A DNA stretch of 64,000 nucleotides from Modestobacter versicolor (GTDB lineage: Bacteria > Actinomycetota > Actinomycetes > Mycobacteriales > Geodermatophilaceae), in the NCBI RefSeq assembly GCF_014195485.1, contig NZ_JACIBU010000002.1, positions 62,001 through 126,000 on the forward strand, in the 5' to 3' direction. The translations under genes and the position numbers were made by a program. The notes below the pieces were generated by a model. It did no database searches, was not told the DNA's origin, and saw nothing but the letters and a program-made list of their open reading frames with translations. Positions 1 through 7,818 of this stretch are shown here, one piece after another (the first letter of the stretch is position 1; each line of letters opens with the position of its first letter).

Positions 1-621
1 TCCGAGCACGCCTGGCTGCGCATCCCGGTCGTCGCGGTCGTGGAGTTCTTCCGCGCCGTGCCGCTGCTGGTGCTGATCCTGTTCTGCTTCCTCTTCCTGC
101 CCCAGGTCGGTCTCTCGCTCAGCGCGTTCGGTGCGCTGGCGCTCGGGCTGACGCTCTACAACATGGCCGTGCTCGCCGAGATCATCCGGGCCGGCATCCT
201 GTCGGTCGACCGGGGGCAGAGCGAGTCGGCCTACGCGCTGGGCATGCGCAAGTGGCAGGTCATGAGCTTCGTGCTCGTGCCGCAGGCCGTGCGCCGGATG
301 CTGCCGGTGCTGGTGGCCCAGCTGGTCGTGCTGCTCAAGGACAGCTCGCTGGGCTTCATCGTCGGCTACATGGAGCTGCTGCGGACCTCCCGGAGCCTGG
401 TGGAGACGCTGAACTTCAGCTTCGGGCCGCGGTACACCTTCCAGCTCTACGTCGCGGCCGGGCTGATCTACATCCTGGTCAACGTGCTGCTGTCCCAGCT
501 GGCGAAGTACATCGAGCGTCGGACCAGCCAGAACGCCAAGACGGCGGGCACCCACGGAGTGGCGGTGGCGGCCGACATCCCGCTCGCCACCGGTGAGGCC
601 GTCGGCCAGGCCCGGGTCTGA
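1..621 (+). CDS. Amino-acid ABC transporter permease (GluD-like), 5' truncated by window edge
   Basis: The frame is open from base 1 to the TGA at 619-621, so only the C-terminal 206 residues are present. The product is an inner-membrane permease subunit of a polar-amino-acid ABC importer of the glutamate/glutamine type. It has alternating hydrophobic segments and a cytoplasmic EAA-type loop (ESAYALGMRKWQV...P) that contacts the ATPase. The run LLKDSSLGFIVG is typical of HisM/GluD permeases. The charged, low-hydrophobicity tail of about 35 residues is unremarkable. The substrate cannot be fixed without the upstream binding protein, which lies outside the window. A strong hairpin follows the stop, so this is probably the last gene of its operon. 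Confidence 0.85.
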   Translation, partial: SEHAWLRIPVVAVVEFFRAVPLLVLILFCFLFLPQVGLSLSAFGALALGLTLYNMAVLAEIIRAGILSVDRGQSESAYALGMRKWQVMSFVLVPQAVRRMLPVLVAQLVVLLKDSSLGFIVGYMELLRTSRSLVETLNFSFGPRYTFQLYVAAGLIYILVNVLLSQLAKYIERRTSQNAKTAGTHGVAVAADIPLATGEAVGQARV

Positions 622-636
622 CCGGTCCCGCACGAC

Positions 637-669
637 GAGGCCCCGGCGTCCGACGGACGCCGGGGCCTC
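637..669 (+). terminator. Hairpin terminator after the ABC permease
   Basis: A perfect 15-bp inverted repeat (637-651 with 655-669) has a 3-nt loop and starts 15 nt after the permease stop. There is no T-tract, which is common for actinobacterial terminators. Confidence 0.7.
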
Positions 670-865
670 GCTGCGTCCGGACCCGTACGCGCGGCCATCG
701 TGACGCGGCTCACCGCCGCCGCGCGTGACGGGTGAGGTCCACCCTGTCCCGGTCGTCACACCCGGCTCAGCGTCACCGGTCGGCGAGCGGACTGCCCGAG
801 TCCACCCTCGGGCTTGGCACATTGCGCCGGTGACCAGACCGGGCGTCCCTGCCGAGAGTGGAGGC

Positions 866-1276
866 GTGACCTCGACTGCCGCCGCGCCGCGCCACATGCA
901 CCTGGACCTCGACGACGACAACGACCTGGAGACGACGACCCAGATCTTCGTCGGCAAGCTGCGGGCCAGCGCCCGCCGCTTCGCCACCGCCGCCGGCGCC
1001 GACTCGGCGATCGTGCGGGAGGCCGTGCCGCCGGCCCGCCACCGCCGCGCCCGCTGTCGCGTGGTGCTGCTGTACCCGAACGGCCAGGAGGCCGACGTGA
1101 CCTTCCTCGGCCCGGCCAGCTCGATCGCCGGCAAGGAGATCACCATGTCGCAGTTCGACACGGCCATCGAGCTGTGGCTGGGCGCCGGCCAGGAGCGCAG
1201 CCGCCGCTGGCTCACCCCGGACGAGGAGGCCGCCGGGGGCGTGGCCATCGACGTCACCGCCTGGCTCAACCGCTGA
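866..1276 (+). CDS. Conserved-type hypothetical protein, 136 aa
   Basis: I do not recognise this family. The product is small and soluble, with an acidic N-terminal stretch (DLDDDND), then an Arg/Ala-rich helix, and a compact C-terminal half (RCRVVLLYPNGQEADVTF). There is no signal peptide or membrane segment. The GTG at 866 is chosen because a NANNNT-type -10 (GAGAGT, 854-859) lies exactly 6 nt before it. That pattern recurs at many starts in this window and suggests a leaderless mRNA. The in-frame ATG at 896 is an alternative. Upstream in-frame codons back to 725 look non-coding. The gene stands alone and converges with recX across a region carrying two hairpins. Confidence 0.6.
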   Translation: MTSTAAAPRHMHLDLDDDNDLETTTQIFVGKLRASARRFATAAGADSAIVREAVPPARHRRARCRVVLLYPNGQEADVTFLGPASSIAGKEITMSQFDTAIELWLGAGQERSRRWLTPDEEAAGGVAIDVTAWLNR

Positions 1277-1401
1277 GCCCTCGCGAGGCCGCCCCACCCT
1301 GCTGACGCCGAGGTCACCGACCGCCGGCACACCGGCGGCACACCGGCACCGAGCACGACCGGCACCGAGCTCGACCAGCAGCCCGCACCCCGGACGGCCG
1401 T

Positions 1402-1478
1402 GCCGCCGCCCCGACGGGGCGGCGGCGCAGTCACCCCTGAACGCGGTCAGCCGATGCGACGACCGTCGCATCGGCTGA
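1402..1478. terminator. Two consecutive hairpins between convergent genes
   Basis: The first inverted repeat has 11-bp arms (1402-1412/1416-1426). The second has 14-bp arms (1447-1460/1465-1478) with a 4-nt loop. They lie in the 244-bp gap between the hypothetical gene and the 3' end of recX, and the second probably ends recX transcription. The rest of the gap (1277-1401) contains short GGCACACC-like repeats and nothing else that I can assign. Confidence 0.65.
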
Positions 1479-1520
1479 TCTGCTCTCCGGGGGCTGGTGG
1501 GTGCCCACCCCGGCGCGGGG

Positions 1521-2450
1521 CTAGGGCAGGTCGTCGACCCAGACGTGCGGCGGGGCCTGCCGCCCGCCGCCGATCGGCCGTGCCCGACCCTCGCCCACCT
1601 CGACGGCCACCCCGGCGTCGTCGACCTCGTCGGCAGCGGCCGCGGTGGACCGGGCGGCTGCACGGGCCGCGGAACGCGCGGCGGTCCACACCGGTGCGTC
1701 CTCGGGCGGGCCGGCGTCGAGCGTCGCGTCGTCGGCCTCGTCGGCGGCGTCCTCGGCGTGGGCGAGGCCGTCGAGGGCCTCCCGGACGACGTAGCCGGCC
1801 AGCCCACCGCCGTAGCCCTTGCGGGCGAGCATGCCCATCAGGCGGCGCTCGGCGGTGACCCGGTCCAGCCGCTGCATCGACGGCATCTTGCGCTCGATCA
1901 GCCGCCGGGCGGAGTCCCACTCGTCCTGCGGGTCGACCTCGGCCACGGCGGCCGCGGCCACCTCGCCGTCGACGCCCTTGGCCCGCAGCTCGGACGCGAG
2001 CGCCCGGCGGGCCAGCCCGCGCCCGGACTGCCGGGTGGAGACCCAGGCGGCGGCGAACGCGGCGTCGTCGATCAGGCCGACCTCGGTGAACCGGTCGAGC
2101 ACGGCGTTCGCCGCCTCGTCCGGCACGTCCTTCTTGGCCAGCAGCTCGGCCAGCTGCTTGCGGGTCTTGGCCGTCCCGGTGAGCGCGCGCAGGCAGATGC
2201 CCTTGGCGACGGTCTCCGGGTCCTCCATCTCCTCGGCCGGGGCGTCGGCGTCGGCCGACCGGGAGCTCCACTGCGGACCACTCGCCCGACCACCGCGACG
2301 GCGGCCCCCGCCGTCGCCCAGCCCGCCGGCGCCACCGCGCTGGGCGCCCCCGCGACCGCGGCGACCGGACCGACGACCTGTGTCGTCGGCCGGCGCCGCG
2401 TCCTCGCCGGAGCCCCCGCCCGGACCGCCGTCGAACAGCGTGTCGGACAC
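1521..2450 (-). CDS. recX: Regulatory protein RecX
   Basis: RecX binds RecA filaments and the RecA monomer and restrains recombinase and co-protease activity. The C-terminal two-thirds carries the three-helix RecX repeats (for example KGICLRALTGTAKTRKQLAELLAKK, then GLIDDAAFAAAWV and GRGLARRALASELRAKG). The N-terminal 75 residues or so are a disordered, Gly/Arg-rich extension of the kind common in actinobacterial RecX. The C-terminus has a second low-complexity tail. The GTG at 2450 is chosen because it lies just after the recA stop (2459-2461). An upstream extension would read through recA in another frame. Co-transcription with recA is expected from the 8-nt gap. Confidence 0.9.
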   Translation of the reverse strand: MSDTLFDGGPGGGSGEDAAPADDTGRRSGRRGRGGAQRGGAGGLGDGGGRRRGGRASGPQWSSRSADADAPAEEMEDPETVAKGICLRALTGTAKTRKQLAELLAKKDVPDEAANAVLDRFTEVGLIDDAAFAAAWVSTRQSGRGLARRALASELRAKGVDGEVAAAAVAEVDPQDEWDSARRLIERKMPSMQRLDRVTAERRLMGMLARKGYGGGLAGYVVREALDGLAHAEDAADEADDATLDAGPPEDAPVWTAARSAARAAARSTAAAADEVDDAGVAVEVGEGRARPIGGGRQAPPHVWVDDLP

Positions 2451-2458
2451 CGGGTCGA

Positions 2459-3493
2459 TCAGAAGTCGGCCGGCTCGGCAGCCGGCTGCTCGGCCTTGGC
2501 GACGCCGATGCCGAGCTTCTCCTTGATCTTCTTCTCGATCTCGTCGGCCAGGTCGGGGTTGTCCCGCAGGAAGTTGCGGGCGTTCTCCTTGCCCTGGCCG
2601 AGCTGGTCGCCGTCGTAGGTGTACCAAGCGCCGGACTTCCGGACGAAGCCCTGCTCCACACCGATGTCGATGAGGCCGCCCTCGCGGCTGAACCCGGTGC
2701 CCCAGATGAGGTCGAGCTCGGCCTGCTTGAACGGCGCGGCCACCTTGTTCTTCACGACCTTGATCCGCACCCGGCTGCCGACCGCGTCGGTGCCCTGCTT
2801 GAGGGTCTCGATGCGGCGCACGTCGAGCCGGACCGACGAGTAGAACTTCAGCGCCCGGCCACCGGTGGTCACCTCGGGCGAGCCGTAGACGACGCCGACC
2901 TTCTCGCGCAGCTGGTTGATGAAGATGCAGGTCGTGCCGGAGTTGCTCAGCGCACCGGTGATCTTGCGGAGCGCCTGGCTCATCAGCCGGGCCTGCAGAC
3001 CGACGTGGCTGTCACCCATCTCGCCCTCGATCTCGGCGCGGGGCACCAGGGCGGCCACCGAGTCGATGACGATCAGGTCGAGGGCGCCGGAGCGGATCAG
3101 CATGTCCGCGATCTCCAGCGCCTGCTCACCGGTGTCGGGCTGGCTGATCAGCAGGGCGTCGGTGTCGACGCCGATCGCCCGGGCGTAGTCGGGGTCGAGC
3201 GCGTGCTCGGCGTCGACGAAGGCCACGATGCCGCCGGCGGCCTGGGCGTTGGCCACCGCGTGCAGGGCGACCGTCGTCTTGCCCGAGGCCTCGGGGCCGT
3301 AGACCTCCACGACCCGGCCGCGCGGCAGGCCGCCGACACCGAGGGCGATGTCGAGGGCGATGGAGCCGGTGGGGATGACCTTCATCGCGACCTCGGGCGA
3401 GTCGCCCAGGCGCATGACGGAGCCCTTGCCGAACTGCTTGTCGATCTGGGCGAGGGCCATGTCGAGGGCCTTGTCGCGGTCGAGCGTTGCCAT
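2459..3493 (-). CDS. recA: Recombinase RecA
   Basis: RecA is the strand-exchange recombinase and the co-protease that triggers LexA cleavage. At 344 aa it is a normal-length RecA without an intein. It shows the typical N-terminus ([28 protein letters not shown]), Walker A GPEASGKT, the Walker B region [10 protein letters not shown], loop 1 ([12 protein letters not shown]), [10 protein letters not shown], loop 2 and the acidic C-terminus. The ATG at 3493 has an AAGGTGG ribosome-binding site. The reading frame extends upstream to 3619, but those codons run through the promoter and the SOS box, so they are not coding. recX follows 8 nt downstream. Regulation: see the SOS box at 3613-3626 and the PafBC-type promoter at 3534-3556. 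Confidence 0.98.
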   Translation of the reverse strand: MATLDRDKALDMALAQIDKQFGKGSVMRLGDSPEVAMKVIPTGSIALDIALGVGGLPRGRVVEVYGPEASGKTTVALHAVANAQAAGGIVAFVDAEHALDPDYARAIGVDTDALLISQPDTGEQALEIADMLIRSGALDLIVIDSVAALVPRAEIEGEMGDSHVGLQARLMSQALRKITGALSNSGTTCIFINQLREKVGVVYGSPEVTTGGRALKFYSSVRLDVRRIETLKQGTDAVGSRVRIKVVKNKVAAPFKQAELDLIWGTGFSREGGLIDIGVEQGFVRKSGAWYTYDGDQLGQGKENARNFLRDNPDLADEIEKKIKEKLGIGVAKAEQPAAEPADF

Positions 3494-3533
3494 GGTGGCC
3501 ACCTTCGGATGTCGCTGTAGCGGGTCGTCGCCG

Positions 3534-3556
3534 ACGCTAGGGCGGGGGTCTGACAC
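3534..3556 (-). promoter_or_regulatory. PafBC/RecA-NDp-type DNA-damage promoter of recA
   Basis: On the minus strand TGTCAG lies 5' of an 8-nt spacer and the -10 TAGCGT (3534-3539). This matches the mycobacterial RecA/LexA-independent damage promoter consensus, tTGTCRgtg-N8-TAnnnT, at every invariant base. The predicted transcript starts about 35 nt before the recA ATG. The motif is seen in the sequence; the PafBC assignment is by family knowledge. Confidence 0.65.
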
Positions 3557-3612
3557 TTTCGCCGGACCGGGCCCGTCTGTGGACGGACACCGGGCCTGTG
3601 GACACGGTATGC

Positions 3613-3626
3613 CGAACACCTGTTCG
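3613..3626. promoter_or_regulatory. LexA (SOS) box upstream of recA
   Basis: The 14-bp sequence CGAACACCTGTTCG is an exact match to the actinobacterial/Bacillus-type LexA operator core CGAAC-N4-GTTCG. It is centred about 125 bp upstream of the recA ATG, similar to the placement at mycobacterial recA. Confidence 0.9.
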
Positions 3627-3665
3627 ATTCCGGCGACACGCCGTGGCCGTCCCGGCCACGCCCGC

Positions 3666-4076
3666 TCAGCGGGCCGGAGCGGTCCCGCCGGCCGGGGAGC
3701 GCGCCTCGTCGGCCGCCGACCGGGCGGCGCGGACGCCGGGCATCCGGTCCTCGACGAAGCCGATCAGGGCCAGCAGGTGCGGCACCAGCTCGGCACCGGC
3801 CCCGGTGAGCCGGTACTCGACGTGCGGGGGGATCGAGGACCGCACCTCGCGGTGCACCCAGCCGTCCCGCTCGAGGGTCTGCAGGCTCTGCGCCAGCATC
3901 TTCTCGCTGACGCCCTCGATGCGGCGGCGCAGCTCGCCGAACCGGCGCGGGCTCTCGGCCAGCGCCGACAGCGCGAGCAGCGACCACTTGCCGGTGACGT
4001 GCTCCAGCGCCTCGCGGGAGGTGCAGGCGCGGCTGAAGACGTCGGCCACGAGCTCCTCGACCGTCTGCTCCGCCAC
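3666..4076 (-). CDS. HxlR (DUF24)-family redox-type regulator, QorR-like
   Basis: This is a 136-aa winged-helix transcriptional regulator of the HxlR family. The DNA-binding core is seen as [17 protein letters not shown]...[32 protein letters not shown]. Cys18 ([13 protein letters not shown]) sits where QorR and related DUF24 regulators carry their redox-sensing cysteine. The gene is divergent from qorB, the same arrangement as E. coli ytfH/ytfG and corynebacterial qorR/qor2. That supports a role as an oxidant- or quinone-responsive repressor of qorB and itself. An imperfect inverted repeat at 4132-4154 is the candidate operator. The C-terminal 25 residues or so are Ala/Arg-rich and probably disordered. 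Confidence 0.85.
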   Translation of the reverse strand: MAEQTVEELVADVFSRACTSREALEHVTGKWSLLALSALAESPRRFGELRRRIEGVSEKMLAQSLQTLERDGWVHREVRSSIPPHVEYRLTGAGAELVPHLLALIGFVEDRMPGVRAARSAADEARSPAGGTAPAR

Positions 4077-4131
4077 CGGGCACCCTCCTCGTCAGCACTC
4101 TGTCGGGTACGAGTGTACGTTCCATTCGACT

Positions 4132-4154
4132 GGTACTTACCAATCGTTAGTGCC
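4132..4154. promoter_or_regulatory. Candidate QorR operator between the divergent genes
   Basis: The half-sites GGTACTTAC (4132-4140) and GTTAGTGCC (4146-4154) form a 9-bp inverted repeat with two mismatches around a 5-nt centre. The ACTTAC/GTTAGT arms resemble sites of HxlR-family redox regulators. The repeat ends 31 bp before the qorB start. Confidence 0.55.
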
Positions 4155-4185
4155 ATACGGACAGAGAGCACTCGGAGGAGTCACC

Positions 4186-5055
4186 ATGATCGCCGTCACC
4201 GGAGCCACCGGCCACCTCGGCCACCTCGTCGTCACCGGCCTGCTGGAGGCCGGCGTGCCGGCCGCCGAGGTCGTCGCGATCGTCCGCAGCCCCGCCAAGG
4301 CGGCCGACCTCGCCGAGCGGGGCGTGCAGGTGCGCCAGGCCGACTACTCCGACGAGGCGGCGCTGGTCACCGCCCTGCAGGGCGTCGACCGGCTGCTGCT
4401 GGTCTCCGGCAGCGAGGTGGGCCAGCGCGTCGCCCAGCACGGCAACGTGCTGCAGGCGGCGAAGACCGCCGGTGTCGAGCTGGTCGTCTACACCAGCGCG
4501 CCGAAGGCCGATGACACCCCGCTGCCGCTGGCCCCCGAGCACATCGCCACCGAGCGGCTGATCGCCGACTTCGGCATCCCGGCCGTCGTGCTGCGCAACA
4601 ACTGGTACCTGGAGAACTACGACCAGCCGATCCGCCAGGCCGCCGAGACCGGCGAGCTCACCGGCAGCTCGGGCGAGGGCCGCATCGCCGCCGCCACCCG
4701 CGCCGACTTCGCCGCCGCCGCCGTCGCGGTGCTGACCGCCGAGCAGCCGCCGGTGGGCGTGCACGAGCTCGGCGGCGACCAGGCCTTCAGCTTCGCCGAG
4801 CTGGCCGCCGCGGTGTCGGCCGAGGCCGGCCGGGAGGTCACCTACCGCGCCCTCACCGCGGAGGAGCACCTGAGCAGCCTGCTGGCCGCCGGCCTGCCCG
4901 AGGGGACGGCGCAGTTCGTCGTCGGGCTCGACCAGTCGATCGCCCAGGGTGCCCTCGACACCGGGAGCACGGCCCTGTCGCAGCTCACCGGCCGGCCCAC
5001 CACGACGCTGGCCGAGCACGTCCGCGCGGTGCTCGGCGCGGGTACCGCCGCCTGA
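4186..5055 (+). CDS. qorB: NAD(P)H:quinone oxidoreductase, QorB/YtfG-like atypical SDR
   Basis: This is a 289-aa NmrA-like short-chain dehydrogenase that reduces quinones with NADPH. The N-terminal nucleotide-binding motif GATGHLGH is at residues 6-13. Several blocks recall E. coli QorB closely: VAIVRSPAKA, VQVRQADYSDEAAL, LLLVSGSEVGQR, TATRADFAAAAVAVL-type and the C-terminal LTGRPTTTLAEHV. The ATG at 4186 follows a GGAGGAG site. The divergent regulator at 3666-4076 and the shared operator region suggest induction by quinone or thiol oxidative stress. The gene lies alone on the plus strand, and the next plus-strand gene is unrelated. Confidence 0.9.
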   Translation: MIAVTGATGHLGHLVVTGLLEAGVPAAEVVAIVRSPAKAADLAERGVQVRQADYSDEAALVTALQGVDRLLLVSGSEVGQRVAQHGNVLQAAKTAGVELVVYTSAPKADDTPLPLAPEHIATERLIADFGIPAVVLRNNWYLENYDQPIRQAAETGELTGSSGEGRIAAATRADFAAAAVAVLTAEQPPVGVHELGGDQAFSFAELAAAVSAEAGREVTYRALTAEEHLSSLLAAGLPEGTAQFVVGLDQSIAQGALDTGSTALSQLTGRPTTTLAEHVRAVLGAGTAA

Positions 5056-5079
5056 CCCGGGCGTCCCGCCGGAGGACGC

Positions 5080-5274
5080 TCAGCGCTCCTTCGGCGGGAC
5101 GTCGTACTCCTTGCAGATCTCCAGCCACACGGTGCGCACCGCGACGCCGGCCTCGATGGCCTCGGCCGCGGTCCGGCCGCCCAGCGAGCCGAAGACGTGG
5201 TCGCGGACGACGGTCTGCGACCGGACCGCGCCGAACTGACGCTCCATCCGGGACCAGAACTCCTGCAGCCGCAC
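5080..5274 (-). CDS. DUF3046 domain protein, 64 aa
   Basis: This small protein matches the actinobacterial DUF3046 pattern: an N-terminal RLQEFWSRMERQFG helix, then RDHVFGSLGGRTAAEAIEAG and WLEICKEYDVP. Its function is unknown. In mycobacteria and streptomycetes the gene lies next to recA. Here qorR/qorB has come between them. The GTG at 5274 gives the usual family length. The frame stays open far upstream, but only as antisense to other genes. It converges with qorB, 24 nt away. Confidence 0.85.
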   Translation of the reverse strand: MRLQEFWSRMERQFGAVRSQTVVRDHVFGSLGGRTAAEAIEAGVAVRTVWLEICKEYDVPPKER

Positions 5275-5318
5275 GCCGACGACCGTACCCACCCGCCGCG
5301 GGTGACCGGCCCGGCGGA

Positions 5319-6602
5319 TCAGCCGCGCAGCCCGGCCGGCGCCCGCCGGGCACCGGCCCAGACCAGCCCCAGCGGGACGACGAACACCGCGGAGACCACG
5401 GCCACCAGGCCGAACCCGCCGAAGGCGAGCAGCGGCCCGCCCACCGCTCCGGCGACCGCCGCGCCCAGCCCCATCAGCAGGTCGGTCGCCCCCTGGGCCG
5501 TGGGCCGCAGCGACGCCGGCACCGACTCGGTCACCAGGGTCGAGCCGGCCACCAGACCGCAGGACCAGCCCAGCCCGAGCAGGAACAGCCCGGTGCCGAG
5601 CTGCAGGGCCGCGCCGGCCGGTGCCGTGCCGGCGACCACGCTGGCCAGCAGGAGCAGCACGCCGCCCAGCGCGACGGTCGTGCCGCGCCCGGCCCGGTCG
5701 GCCAGCCACCCCACCACCGGGGAGAACAGGTACATCCCCGCGACGTGCACGCTGATCACCAGGCCGATCACCCGCAGGGTCGTCCCGTCGGCCGAGCCGT
5801 GCCCGCCGCCCATGTGCACCGGCGTCATGACCATCAGCCCGACCATCACCGCGTGCGAGACGACGACGGCGGTGATCCCCAGCCGGCCCCCGGGTGAGGC
5901 CCACACCGCCCGCAGCGCCGCGCCGGCCCCGGTGCGCGGCGGCGGGCCGGCCGGCCCGGAGCCCACGGCCAGGCGGCGGGCGAGCCGCAGCGGGTCGGGG
6001 CGGAGCAGCAGCAGCACCCCGAGGACGACGACGGCGAACGCGGCGATCGACAGCACGAACGCCCCGCCCAGCTCCGGCAGGCCCAGCGCGCTGCCCAGCG
6101 CCCCGCCCGGCTCGGCGAGGTTGGGCCCCAGCACCGAGCCGATCGTCGTCGCCCACACCACCAGCGACAGCGCCCGGCCGCGGTGCTCCGGCTCGGCCAG
6201 GTCGGCCGCCGCGTACCGCGCCTGCAGCCCGCTGCTGGTCGAGGCGCCGAACAGGAAGAGCCCGGCCAGCAGCAGCGGGAGCGAGGAGAGCGCGGCGGCC
6301 CCCACGACGATCCCCGCGCCGAGCACCGCGACCCCGTAGCCCAGCGACAGGCCGGCCCGCCGCCCCCACCGGTCGCTGGCCCGGGCCAGCGGGACGGCGA
6401 CCAGCGCGGCACCCAGCACGCTCGCGGTCTGCCCCAGGCCGGCGGCGGCGTCGCTGCCGGCCACCTCGCGGGCCAGCAGCCCGCCCACGGTGATCCCGAC
6501 CGTGACGCCCAGCCCGCCGAGGGCCACCGCCGCGGACAGCACCACCAGGGTGCGACGCTGGACGGCCGCCAGGTCGGGCGCCGTCGGCGCGGGTCCGGTC
6601 AC
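5319..6602 (-). CDS. MFS transporter, 12 TM
   Basis: The product is a 427-aa major-facilitator membrane protein with two sets of six hydrophobic segments and a cytoplasmic loop around residues 205-235 (RPDPLRLARRLAVGSGPAG). The cytoplasmic 2-3 loop motif is ARASDRWGRRAG-like (D-x-x-G-R-R). It resembles drug/metabolite exporters, but the substrate cannot be read from the sequence. The GTG at 6602 is preceded at 6 nt by a CAGACT -10, indicating leaderless transcription. The longer frame to 6782 overlaps the divergent lipoprotein gene and is not used. The two genes are divergent with starts 62 nt apart. Confidence 0.85.
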   Translation of the reverse strand: MTGPAPTAPDLAAVQRRTLVVLSAAVALGGLGVTVGITVGGLLAREVAGSDAAAGLGQTASVLGAALVAVPLARASDRWGRRAGLSLGYGVAVLGAGIVVGAAALSSLPLLLAGLFLFGASTSSGLQARYAAADLAEPEHRGRALSLVVWATTIGSVLGPNLAEPGGALGSALGLPELGGAFVLSIAAFAVVVLGVLLLLRPDPLRLARRLAVGSGPAGPPPRTGAGAALRAVWASPGGRLGITAVVVSHAVMVGLMVMTPVHMGGGHGSADGTTLRVIGLVISVHVAGMYLFSPVVGWLADRAGRGTTVALGGVLLLLASVVAGTAPAGAALQLGTGLFLLGLGWSCGLVAGSTLVTESVPASLRPTAQGATDLLMGLGAAVAGAVGGPLLAFGGFGLVAVVSAVFVVPLGLVWAGARRAPAGLRG

Positions 6603-6663
6603 CGGGCGAGTCTGCCCGACCCGGCTGCCCCGTGGGCCCGCCCGGACGGGTAGACAGGGCGGG

Positions 6664-7818
6664 ATGAGCAGGACGGCGGGACGACGGAGCGCGCTGGCGG
6701 CCACCGTGCTGCTGGCGCTGGCCGGCTGCGACGCCGTGGGCGCCGACTCGCGGACGCTGCCCACGACGACGGCGCCGCGCACCCCGGCGTTCCCCAGTTG
6801 CGCGGAGCAGACGCTGGCGCGGCTCGACCTCGGCCAGCAGGTCGGCCAGCTGCTGATGATCGGCGTGCCGGTGCAGGACCCGGTCGCCGGCTACGCCGCG
6901 CTGTCCGACGTCCCGGTCGGTGGCCTGTTCCTGTACGGGCGCAGCTCGGCGAGCGTCGAGGAGGTCACCGCCCAGGTGGCCCAGCTGCAGGCGGCGGCGC
7001 CGCTGCCGCTGGAGGTCGCCGTCGACCAGGAGGGCGGGGCGGTGCAGACCCTGCGCGGGCCGGGCTTCGGCAGCGTCCCGAGCGCGCTGGAGCAGGCCCG
7101 GCTGCCGCTGCCCGAGCTGGCCGCGGCGACCAGCGAGTGGGCCGGCTGGCTCCGCACCGCCGGGATCACCATGGACCTCGGACCCGTGGCCGACACGGTG
7201 CCCGCCGGCAGGGAGGCGGACAACCCGCCGATCGGGGCGTTCGACCGGCAGTACGGCAGCGACCCGGAGCAGGTCGCGGCGGCCGTCGGCACGGTCGTGA
7301 CGGCGATGCAGGACGTCGGTGTCGCCGCCACGGTCAAGCACTTCCCGGGGCTGGGCCGGGTCGAGGTGAACACCGACACCGACGTCGGCGCGACCGATCC
7401 CGAGACGAGCGCCGACGACCCGTACCTCGCGCCGTTCGCCGCCGCGGTCGACCAGCGGGTCGCAGCAGTGATGGTCAGCTCGGCCACCTACCCGCAGCTC
7501 GACCCCGACCGGCTCGCGCTCTTCTCCCCCGCGGTCATCGGCCTGCTGCGCGACCAGCTGGGCTTCGACGGGGTGGTGATCAGCGACGACGTCGGGCCGG
7601 CCGTCGCCCTGTCGGGCACGCCGGTCGGCGAGCGGGCCGTCGACGCCGTGGCCGCCGGGGTCGACGTCGTGCTGGACAAGGACGCCACGCACGCCGCACC
7701 GATGGCCCAGGCGCTCGCCGACCGCGCGGGCGCCGACCCCGCCTTCGCCGACCGGGTGCGGGAGTCGGCCGGCCGGGTGCTGGCGCTCAAGGAGCGGTTC
7801 GGGCTGCTGACCTGCTAG
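6664..7818 (+). CDS. Lipoprotein glycoside hydrolase family 3 (NagZ-like beta-N-acetylhexosaminidase)
   Basis: This 384-aa exported GH3 enzyme probably cleaves beta-N-acetylglucosamine from peptidoglycan fragments outside the membrane. A lipobox LAGC (Cys22) follows a short hydrophobic signal. The family signatures are AVDQEGGAVQTL, the KHFPGLGR loop that carries the general acid/base His, and the nucleophile Asp in VVISDDV. Length is as expected for a one-domain NagZ-type enzyme. The ATG at 6664 has a -10-like TAGACA 6 nt upstream. Its stop overlaps the stop of the convergent acyl-CoA dehydrogenase within the palindrome CTAG (7815-7818). Confidence 0.88.
   Translation: MSRTAGRRSALAATVLLALAGCDAVGADSRTLPTTTAPRTPAFPSCAEQTLARLDLGQQVGQLLMIGVPVQDPVAGYAALSDVPVGGLFLYGRSSASVEEVTAQVAQLQAAAPLPLEVAVDQEGGAVQTLRGPGFGSVPSALEQARLPLPELAAATSEWAGWLRTAGITMDLGPVADTVPAGREADNPPIGAFDRQYGSDPEQVAAAVGTVVTAMQDVGVAATVKHFPGLGRVEVNTDTDVGATDPETSADDPYLAPFAAAVDQRVAAVMVSSATYPQLDPDRLALFSPAVIGLLRDQLGFDGVVISDDVGPAVALSGTPVGERAVDAVAAGVDVVLDKDATHAAPMAQALADRAGADPAFADRVRESAGRVLALKERFGLLTC

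Noticed and set aside
3494-3619. N-terminal extension of RecA to the ATG at 3619
   Set aside because: It runs through the damage promoter and into the LexA box, and RecA proteins start at MA(T/Q)-D-R-type sequence, here at 3493.
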